Assembly (NCBI RefSeq): GCF_004359215.1
Contig: NC_090627.1
Location: forward strand, 612,589 to 638,749
Direction: 5' to 3'
Source: Bremia lactucae
Lineage: Eukaryota > Oomycota > Peronosporomycetes > Peronosporales > Peronosporaceae
DNA: 26,161 nucleotides
Numbering within the stretch: the first letter of the stretch is position 1; every line of letters starts with the position of its first letter. Both the position numbers and the translations under genes were made by a program. Below are positions 18,609 through 25,635 of the stretch, one piece after another. Under the pieces are notes generated by a model. That model did not search any database, was not told the DNA's origin, and saw only the letters and a list, made by a program, of their open reading frames with translations.

Positions 18609-19182
18609 TCAAAATCCACCTCTACGTTCTTGAGCTATTGCATTGACTAGCAGTGTTAGCAGCAAATTCATCGTTTCAAGCCATTGGAGACTTACCCTTT
18701 CGAATGATTGCGGCTGCTTGCCCTCTAGGCGCTCCACTACCAACTCCTCCTTGTCCCAGTGTCGGTATCGATCCCTTATGCTTTTTCCACATTTTTACTC
18801 TTTTAAACATCGGAGCGTGTTTCAACGTGCACTGCAATAGCAACACCAATCGGAAGGTTAAGTCAACTAGTCGGCCGATCCTTTGTGTCTATCCTACTAC
18901 TATATATTATCTAAAAATGCAACGTTGTAAAGGATATATATCGGGGAACACGATAAAGAGGATCTGGCTGCCTCGCAAGTAGACTTGCTCCACGTGGCTG
19001 GTATTGCCGTTTATGTCAGTGCGCACCGCGTCTTTCATGACGCAATTCATGTTATCCTCCGTCTCGTCGAGAAGTCCACGATACGTCTCACCCGTCTTCA
19101 TTTCAATAGACACAATTGTTCCCTCGCCATCGTGCAGCAGGATCGTCGGTATGCCTACGCCGCGCTTGCCCGTCACAGCCAT
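18609..19182 (-). CDS. SNRPD3: Small nuclear ribonucleoprotein SmD3
   Basis: Three exons: 19182-18938, 18826-18696 and 18634-18609. The product is 133 residues (human, 126). Exon 1 holds Sm1 (IPTILLHDGEGTIVSIEMKTG through DNMNC) and Sm2 (VYLRGSQILFIVFPD, 67-81). Intron 1 (18827-18937, 111 bp) has AT-AC ends; only this splice restores the family sequence FPD-M-LKHAPMFKR, with Met82 split across the junction. Intron 2 (18635-18695, 61 bp) starts GTAAGT and ends AG. Exon 2 supplies GAPRGQAAAIIRK, and the last exon a short AQERRGGF tail in place of the longer RG-rich tail of animals. SmD3 is part of the heptameric ring on spliceosomal snRNAs. The protein has about eight extra N-terminal residues compared with human. 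Confidence 0.93.
18827..18937 (-). other. U12-type AT-AC intron in the SmD3 gene
   Basis: The intron begins ATATCCTTT, a full match to the U12-type AT-AC 5' splice site, and ends GTGCAC. The exon bases AT and G on either side make the Met codon of the conserved FPDMLK motif. No GT donor in the vicinity gives a correct frame, and the AG five bases upstream of the AC end would create a stop. A branch-site-like TGACTTAAC (7 of 9 to TTCCTTAAC) lies about 31 nt before the 3' end, somewhat farther than the usual 10-20 nt. Confidence 0.85.
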
Positions 19183-19388
19183 TATAACACGAAGTAAAGA
19201 GTAATGTTACAGATTTTCAGCGATTGATTGGCTGGACAATTTGATGTGTAATAATGTACCGTAACTTAACTATTGTGATTAAAGTATTCGCACGTTTATT
19301 ATATGGCTCAACCAAGACAGCTTTTTACATCAGCAGTAAGATATGTAGCAACGGTAGGAGAGGCAGATTACCGTAAGTGTATAAACAC

Positions 19389-20244
19389 TTAACGGTACGA
19401 CTTCTGGAAACGAGCACGAGCGCTGCCACCGCCAAATTTCTTTGCCTCACGGCGACGAGGATCAGCAACCAGCAGAGTGCGGTCATAAGCGAGCAGAATA
19501 TCTTTAATTTCCTTTTTAGAAGCTTCGTCAACATCTACAATGTAGTACAATAGACGATTAGACTTAAAGTGTCAAATTGATCAGATCAGACGTACACTTC
19601 TGGTAGTAGGCGACAATGGCCTTGGCGATGGCTTGGCGGATGGCATAGATTTGAGCAGTGTGACCACCACCCTTTACGCGGATGCGGATGTCTACCTAAA
19701 TTGAGAAATATAGTTATAGGAGTCAACACGTCAGCGCACCAGTCGAATGGTCATAAGAGGAGGAGTGCAAGCCAGTTGCGACAGCATGGTAATTACACGA
19801 CGGTAAACAGACCATGCACACAGATTATTTGGGTGGTGCAAGTGCTTTTCGAGGGCATGCTTGCGGAGGTGGGTATACGCTAATGCATTTTTAACGAAGT
19901 TGGTCTTATGACGGTGTAGCAGCCCGGTGTTGTCTTTGGAAATTGATCCATTTCGCGCCAGAAATGAAATCAACATCGCTGTAGGTTTCGTCCATGTAGA
20001 TACCAAACTGTCGCGCGTAGCCCAGGCTCAACCAAAAAGCACTCATTTATCGTACGTTGGCAAAACGCTGCTGGCCCAGCAATAGCACGGGCTCGTAGGT
20101 CTTGACGCGCAAAATTTCCGGCTCTACAAGTTCAATGGGAGTACCATTGACTTTGATAAGGCCATGGCCGCGCTTGCAGTAAGCAACAGCTGTGGCGTTC
20201 TTCTTGCGGCCAAACACCTGTACGGATTCAATCTTGCCCTCCAT
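19389..20244 (-). CDS. RPS16: 40S ribosomal protein uS9 (RPS16)
   Basis: Three exons: 20244-20056, 19695-19596 and 19534-19389. Introns are 360 bp and 61 bp. The product is 144 residues (human, 146). Exon 1 starts [20 protein letters not shown] and ends [13 protein letters not shown]. Exon 2 gives [20 protein letters not shown] and AYYQK. Exon 3 gives [24 protein letters not shown] and the invariant C-terminus [10 protein letters not shown]. uS9 sits in the head of the small subunit and its C-terminal Arg contacts P-site tRNA; that residue is present. The first intron is about three to six times longer than nearly all other introns in the window. The gene is divergent from NIP7, another ribosome-related gene, and lies 206 bp upstream of SmD3 on the same strand. 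Confidence 0.97.
19696..20055 (-). other. 360-bp first intron of RPS16, with a 46-codon ORF
   Basis: The boundaries are GTACGA...TTTAG. The intron contains a small frame from ATG at 20046 to TAA at 19906 on the minus strand, nine bases inside the donor, with residues such as [17 protein letters not shown] do not recognise the peptide. No C-box (TGATGA) was found, so a box C/D snoRNA is not supported. The unusual length makes a regulatory or RNA-hosting role possible but unproven. Confidence 0.5.
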
Positions 20245-20420
20245 TTAAATTCCTGTGCGAAAACTAGCAATGCACCTCGAGATAAAATCTCACTTCTTGA
20301 GTAAATGCGCGGACCAACCAATTCACGTCGCCATTTCTGCCAATCCACAAAAGGCAACGCAATATGCTTTTTAAAAGGAAATTTTCTACTAGCCAGTGAC
20401 CATTTGAACTCGACAAAACG
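20245..20420. promoter_or_regulatory. Divergent intergenic promoter, RPS16 / NIP7
   Basis: A 176-bp region between two ribosome-related genes, so shared regulation is plausible. It contains CCATTTCTGCCAATCC near 20331 and GTGACCATTTGAACTC near 20396, both loosely like oomycete initiator plus flanking element. These matches are by eye only. Confidence 0.4.
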
Positions 20421-20963
20421 ATGCGACCACTAACAGAAGATGAGATGCAGTCGGTATTTGAGAAGATAAGCAAGTATATCGGTCGCAATGTACAGCACTT
20501 AGTTGCGCGGCCTGACGAAAAATATTGCTTTCGACTGCATGGCAACACTGTGTACTATTGCAGCGAGAAACTCATGCGTCAGTCTACAAATATTGGCACG
20601 GACGAGCTAATGAGCATCGGCACGGCCGTAGGCAAACTCACTAAGACAAAGAAATTTCACTTGCGCGTGACCTTTCTGGACTATTTGGCTCAGTACGCTA
20701 AATACAAGGTTTGGATTAAGCCTAACTCGGAAATGTCATTCCTCTACGGCAACAATATCGTCAAGTCCGGTCTCGGCCGTATTACTGAGGGCACGCCTCA
20801 ATACGCAGGAGTTGTCGTTTATAGCATGAACGACATTCCCTTAGGTTTTGGTATTGCTGCACAGGCAACAGAGTTATGCAAAGACCTGGAACCTACGGCC
20901 TACGTAGTGTTACACCAAGCAGATATCGGCGAGTATCTTCGTGTTGAGGACGAAATGTTTTAA
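20421..20963 (+). CDS. NIP7: 60S ribosome biogenesis protein NIP7
   Basis: One exon of 180 residues, the same length as human NIP7. The start [20 protein letters not shown] matches the family exactly in register. The N-terminal domain continues with [17 protein letters not shown]. The C-terminal PUA domain contains [29 protein letters not shown] and [14 protein letters not shown], and the end [10 protein letters not shown] is near-invariant. NIP7 binds pre-60S particles and is needed for 27S pre-rRNA processing in the nucleolus. It ends 102 bp from the convergent carrier gene. Confidence 0.97.
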   Translation: MRPLTEDEMQSVFEKISKYIGRNVQHLVARPDEKYCFRLHGNTVYYCSEKLMRQSTNIGTDELMSIGTAVGKLTKTKKFHLRVTFLDYLAQYAKYKVWIKPNSEMSFLYGNNIVKSGLGRITEGTPQYAGVVVYSMNDIPLGFGIAAQATELCKDLEPTAYVVLHQADIGEYLRVEDEMF

Positions 20964-21065
20964 AGATTATTGATGATATTGGACTTTGTCCGCATATTAT
21001 AGAAATTTACGCTTTGTTTATCCATTTGAAGCTGGTCTTTAATGTACTCTATTGCGTCTCCGAAA

Positions 21066-22096
21066 CTATTCATTTAGCAGCTTGGATCTCATAGCGAATT
21101 GGATTTGCTCATAAACAGCGAATATAATAGCGCCGGTAGGCATCACTTTAAGGACATTAGCCGACAACCCCTTATACAAGCCTTTGTATCCTTCGTGCCG
21201 GATGGTCTTGATCGTGCAGTCCCACGTGCCTGCATACTTGTTCGCCGAAGGCCCTCCTTGTTGCAGACGAGCTTTAATCACCTGGTATGGGTATGTGGCT
21301 GTGGACGCAACAGACTGTGCAATAGCACCCATAAGCAAAGTCGGAATCAAATCCATTTCGGAACTCCAGTGTGCTTGGTACGTGTTCTTGAGCCGCTCGT
21401 ACACGACAAATTTGATAGCTCCGTTTGTCGTCAGGAACAAAGCAGGTATCATTCCTCGATACAGTGCAGAAACGCCTTCTGCTGCTACAATCCGTCGAAA
21501 AGCATCTATACAGCAAAATTGAATACAATTTAGCTTATAAACTGGACAAGCTAGAGCAAATCGATCTTGGCTTATGATGCACCTGACACGCTTCGGTATG
21601 GCGTAGTATCGACCAATTTACTTGCTAAGTCCTTGCCTGTAGTACTTGCTTTCAATTGTTTAATAATTTGCACTTGCATTCGAATTTTGATGAGCCAAAT
21701 GGGATTAGTCAATGGCACGCAGACCACTCCAGCCTCAATGCCAGAGAAGAAATGTTGCCAAGATCCTTGAATCCAACCTTCCGCCGTCATCCGGGCGTAG
21801 CGCTCCTTAGCATTCTGATAGACAAGCATGTAGATTCCCCAAGATAGAGTTGCACCGTACAAGGCCGGGCTCATGCCACGAAACAGTGCTCGCAAGCCCT
21901 CTTCAGCCACAATTGAGCGGAACGCGTGGCCCAACGAGCGGTAAGCATGCGCAGACTTTTCGTGTACCTGGTAGCGCACTTTAACCAGATCAAGCGGATA
22001 TAGCAATACTGTGGATACAGCACCGGCGCCTAGACCCGCAGTCGTATTAATCACGCTTCGCCATTGGTCCTGAGTCAGCAGCTCATTAAGCGTCAT
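21066..22096 (-). CDS. Mitochondrial carrier, folate/FAD (SLC25A32-like) type
   Basis: Two exons, 22096-21583 and 21505-21066, joined over a 77-bp intron, give 317 residues (SLC25A32, 315). Three carrier repeats are visible, with signature motifs PLDLVKVR (from residue 34), NPIWLIKIR (131-139) and YPYQVIKARLQ (243-253). The substrate-contact region of the third repeat and the PIW motif of the second match the folate/FAD and pyrimidine-nucleotide branch rather than ADP/ATP or phosphate carriers. Expected location is the mitochondrial inner membrane with six transmembrane helices; the protein exchanges a cofactor such as FAD or folate. The exact substrate cannot be read from sequence. It is divergent from the topoisomerase VI B-like gene with 95 bp between starts. 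Confidence 0.85.
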
Positions 22097-22191
22097 AATA
22101 AAAAAATGCCACGTTAAGTGTTACATGGATAAATTATGCGTTTGTGAAGGTTCAACTTCATGACGAGAGTGGTGGTCATTCCGCATACAGC
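22097..22191. promoter_or_regulatory. Divergent intergenic promoter with initiator-like site
   Basis: The 95-bp gap between the carrier and the topoisomerase VI B-like gene contains TCATTCC at 22176-22182, ten bases before the ATG at 22192. TCATTCC is the core of the known oomycete initiator (Inr), which suggests a transcription start here and a very short 5' leader for the plus-strand gene. Confidence 0.45.
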
Positions 22192-23777
22192 ATGACGACG
22201 ACTAAAAAACGCCAAGACCGAGGAGCACACTTCATACGCAGCAATCTGGAGTTGCTTGGTTTCGGTACACGTCGAGATGCACTGGTTCAAGCTGTCAAGG
22301 AACTATTTGAAAACGGTGCGACACTGCTGACGATAGCATTGTTTTATTTGCGACGGAAACTTTTTACAAGGGCTAATGGAAATGCCAACTTTGTATTTCA
22401 GCACTCGATGCAACTCAAGCTTTTAGCCCCTACGTTTCTTGGGATGAGGCGCCGCTTGAGCTGCTGCGTGTGAACGTCAAATTCAATGAAGAAAGTGGTA
22501 AAATTGACATCGCGTGCGCTGACACAGGCTCAGGCATGCACGCGCACCAACTGAGATTACTCTGCTGCAACGCTTTTGAGACGACGAAAAATGGTATTCG
22601 TGGTGAAAGACAGTGCAAGAGCGGCAAATACGGTAAGTCAGCGCATGCTGTATAATGAAGATTTAGACACTCAAATTGCTGCATACATGATGCAGGGGTC
22701 GGCCTAAAAGCTGCGATGCTATATAGCCAGATGCATGACGATGACGCATGTCTAAAGATTACGACAACTTCCAAATCAGATGGCATTCTATATGTGCAGC
22801 TTCGCATCGATCCTGACTCAGAGGAGACGGCTGTAGTGAAGAAAGTGGCTCAGTTTGTCGTGGATGAAGACCATCAGCATTTTTCTGGCACAGAGATGCG
22901 GTTATCTATACCTTGCCCGCAGAATGCATTGGACATTGAAAGCGCTGCAGACACACTTGCACTGTATTTTCAATGTTTGCGGTTTACTGCTCCACCCTTC
23001 ATTCGTGTACAGTATGATTTTGAAGTCGCAAACATAAGCATTTCGGTCGAGTGCCAAGACCAGAAAGAGCCGCTTGATCGGTTTGCAGCAGAATTCGGAG
23101 CAAGTTCAGATGAGATCTTGTACGCAATTCATGACGATAAAGAATTCTCCATTAGCTGCGCCACATTGATGGTGGGAGACATAAAGCCCAGTATTCAAAG
23201 CGACATTGAGATCTGTCTTATTCGCTTCGCGAATCACACGCCGCTAATTAATTGCGAAGATATTTACCTCTGCGGCGTTACGAAGGGTATTAAATCTTGG
23301 AAAGCCTGGAAGAAGTTTGGCTTACGGTGTCAGCAAACACGTTCATACCTCGTCAACCAGCTTGTTGCCGTCCCTTTGCGAGGATCAGCTGGGCAGATTG
23401 TCGATGGCTCAGATAGTTCGGTTCGACTTGTCGTTGCAGTAGACGTGTGCACGACGGGGACTAGTGGCAATAGCAGTATTAAGCATACCTCGCTCAAAAA
23501 ATCCACGCTCGACGCATGCTATGCTGATGGCGTGCAGGCTTGTTGTCGATCTATACTTCAACAACTTTCAGAAGCTGGAAGACTTAGCACCCCGCAGCAG
23601 CGACAAGATCACGACCTAGTCGAAAACTTCGCGCCTTTAATTGCAAAGTCTCTCGCAACCATCGTGAAGCAATCGCAAGCTTACCATGCAAGTACAAACA
23701 GCTTTTTGCAACGTGAGACCAGTCTGCAAGACCAGCTGATCCTTCACGAGCTTCAGGAGATTCTGAGAAACTTATAG
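22192..23777 (+). CDS. Topoisomerase VI subunit B-like GHKL protein
   Basis: Three exons: 22192-22315, 22402-22632 and 22696-23777. Introns are 86 and 63 bp; the product is 478 residues. The Bergerat (GHKL) ATPase motifs appear only after splicing: N box KELFENALDA (36-45, Asn41), G1 DTGSGM (82-87) and G2 GKYGVGLKAAMLYSQMH (from 116). The transducer part has IRFANHTPL (294-302) and the conserved TKGIKSWKAWKKFGL. Archaeal Top6B has about 150 residues with an H2TH domain between these parts; here the linker is about 55 residues, so H2TH seems missing. That resembles the TOPOVIBL/MTOPVIB family, partners of SPO11 in meiotic break formation. Alternatively it is a divergent true Top6B. A meiotic role is inference. 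Confidence 0.8.
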
Positions 23778-23847
23778 AATGTATACCATTCTAAAATGCA
23801 GACTATAATTTATTAAACGCAGTTTACTAGAACAATAACAGAAAAAC

Positions 23848-24469
23848 ATGTCAGCCATCGGTGCGCTGCGCGAGATGGAAAAGAAGAAAAAGCCGATCAA
23901 TATAGGACTGAAGGTGTGTGCGCTTCGCCTTATCAGTAGCTATCGTAAAGTCTACTGTGTTCAAAGTTGCTGTGACGCGCTAATTGTATTAAATTTTGTG
24001 CTGTGTAGGAGCTATTCCTAAATATACCGACGCGAATACGCCAGTCTGGACCTATCAAACGTGGAATTAAGTTTGCTACTAAGGTTTGTCCTACTGCTTT
24101 CATTGATTAATCAATAGAAGTTGTGAGCATGATAAATAATGCTGTTTCGGGCACGCTGTGGTGCTGTAGAGCTGGAAGACGTCAGGCCGATGGCTGTGGG
24201 TCCTATCCACGACGCTGCTCGTGACATTGGTGCCCCTTAGTATCGAGGTAAAGTTTCTGACGTCAATACAGTCCGCAAATACTGAGCGCATCGATGCTAT
24301 ATTGGATATCTTGTGCGTTCATTAGATGCTGCGTGAGGAGCAGACAAACGAGGTCGTAAAAGAGCTGGTAAGCAAAGGATTTAGCTACAATCAGGTCCAA
24401 AGCATGGGATACATGGTTTCTCAGCCGCAAAGCACGCTTTCGGCACCAGCTGAAAGTGCCGTACAGTAA
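23848..24469 (+). CDS. Small tail-region TM protein, Tom22/Tom9-like
   Basis: Four short exons: 23848-23913, 24009-24083, 24170-24247 and 24326-24469. Introns are 95, 86 and 78 bp, all GT-AG and all phase 0. The product is 120 residues. The N-terminus is basic (MEKKKKPIN, IRQSGPIKRGIKFATK). Exon 3 is one transmembrane helix, WLWVLSTTLLVTLVPLSIE, preceded by SWKTSGR, then a short C-terminal domain (MLREEQTNEVVKEL). This is the layout of plant Tom9/Tom22, where K-x-x-G-x-x-xWIAGTT...VVPLILE precedes a short intermembrane-space tail. Tom22 is a central receptor of the mitochondrial outer-membrane translocase. The match is short, and the model rests on splice phase plus the TM motif; a GTAAGC donor inside exon 4 (24368) leaves the tail uncertain. 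Confidence 0.6.
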
Positions 24470-24669
24470 TTTGAAGGATGGCTGCGCCATTGGCTTTGAA
24501 GAGATTTGCTGAGCATATTAAGGCGGGAAAAGTGCCACAATGGTTGTAAATTGATACTCATGTATCAAGCATAGATTGGGTCAATTAAATCGCGAAGTGT
24601 AGCAGGTTTTCCTGCTTGAGCAATTTTAAATTTGATCGGGGTCGTCTTACTTTCGTCCGGCACACCTAA
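24470..24669. other. Convergent 3' intergenic region, with a 23-codon ORF
   Basis: The region lies between the stops of the Tom22-like and DPM2 genes. A small plus-strand frame runs from ATG at 24478 to TAA at 24549 (contains LKRFAEHIKAGKVPQWL). It could not be joined to the upstream gene in a consistent phase. A perfect 18-bp palindrome, CACACCTAATTAGGTGTG (24661-24678), overlaps the DPM2 stop codon. Nothing else is recognised. Confidence 0.4.
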
Positions 24670-25044
24670 TTAGGTGTGTTTCTTTTTATTTCGCCCTTGA
24701 ATCATGACCGTGCCGATGAATGTAGCTGCACCACTGAAAAATAACACAAGCAGCACAGCAGGGATGCTGATAGCGTAGTGATACGGTAGAAAGCACTTTT
24801 GAATTGGGTGATTCTTTTCGATAAAGGGCTGCGCTTAAAATTTCATCGAACGTTGGGCTTAATGGCAATATATTATTGTTAGAATGCCAAGCGTACCGTC
24901 AGCAGCACCCAGATGCTGTAGTATACATAGGTTATGATGATTAATATTAGCAGCACGAAACCCACAACTTTGTCTGGTGCCCCCTATTTTATTCAAGAGA
25001 GGCAGCTTTAGTTGGGAAGAAACGGATCGAAAAGAACTTACCAT
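24670..25044 (-). CDS. DPM2: Dolichol-phosphate mannosyltransferase subunit DPM2
   Basis: Three exons: the ATG alone (25044-25042), 24983-24897, and 24828-24670. Introns are 58 bp (GTAAGT...ATAG) and 68 bp (GTACGC...GCAG). The product is 82 residues (human DPM2, 84). After splicing it reads MGAPDKVVGFVLLILIII, then YSIWVLLTPFIEKNHPI, KCFLPYHYAISIP and a second hydrophobic helix, ending in a lysine-rich KKKHT tail as in the family. DPM2 is a two-pass ER membrane protein that stabilises the catalytic DPM1 subunit, which makes dolichol-phosphate-mannose for N-glycans, GPI anchors and O-mannosylation. The LTR of the right-hand retrotransposon begins only 89 bp upstream of the ATG, so little native promoter remains. 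Confidence 0.92.
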
Positions 25045-25133
25045 AATTTAATCGAGAAAAATTCAACTTATTTAGTAAAGGGCACAATTATGTCCAACTC
25101 CTTATCGGATCCGGCTCGTGAGCAATGAGACAC

Positions 25134-25586
25134 TGTAACGGGGTGTATCGTTACATGAAATTAACACTTAAAGGTTGTTAATTAATATTTTATCTAAAAG
25201 GCAGATAATATTTGGAGGATATTACTTTATATAGTAATATCCTGAATTCTTATCCATAAATAGGTATAGGCCATTATGTCTATTTGTTCCGCAGACTAAT
25301 CAGCTGTAGAAGTAAATAAAGAGAGTTACAAGATAAGATAGAGATAAGAATTCATTTACATGTTTAGTATTAGGTTATAGTTAAGTCAGCATTTACAAAG
25401 GTAGATTAAGAGACACTTAATTATATTAATACAGTTTTCATTTTACCCTCTTAAGTTAACTTGTCTTAAGAGAAGTCTTCCTCTATACGTACAGTGTACG
25501 TTACTTAACGAGAGGCACCACTCACATCTGAAGCAGTGTGAAGTGGACTTGTACTGAAATAGTACAAGTCGCAGTGCCCCGTTACA
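25134..25586 (+). repeat. Long terminal repeat (right copy, 453 bp)
   Basis: It has a perfect 10-bp terminal inverted repeat. It shares with the left LTR a 29-bp identical block at 25249-25277 that includes CATAAATAGG, a probable promoter element, and hairpins at 25217-25242, 25487-25501, 25518-25546 and 25547-25569. It sits 89 bp upstream of the DPM2 start codon, reading away from it. Confidence 0.88.
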
Positions 25587-25635
25587 CCTTTTAGCACTTT
25601 GTAGTCCGTCCAAGGACCACTTTTCCATATTTAAC

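Noticed and set aside
18907..19182. Apparent C-terminal truncation of SmD3 ending in PLQRCIFR
   Set aside because: Those residues are intron read-through; the conserved C-terminal part is found downstream in exons 2 and 3.
19731..20006. Minus-strand 91-codon frame in RPS16 intron 1
   Set aside because: It lacks family features and lies fully inside a well-defined intron; probably chance.
19696..20055. Box C/D snoRNA in RPS16 intron 1
   Set aside because: A CTGA near the 3' end could be a D box, but no TGATGA C box or terminal stem was found.
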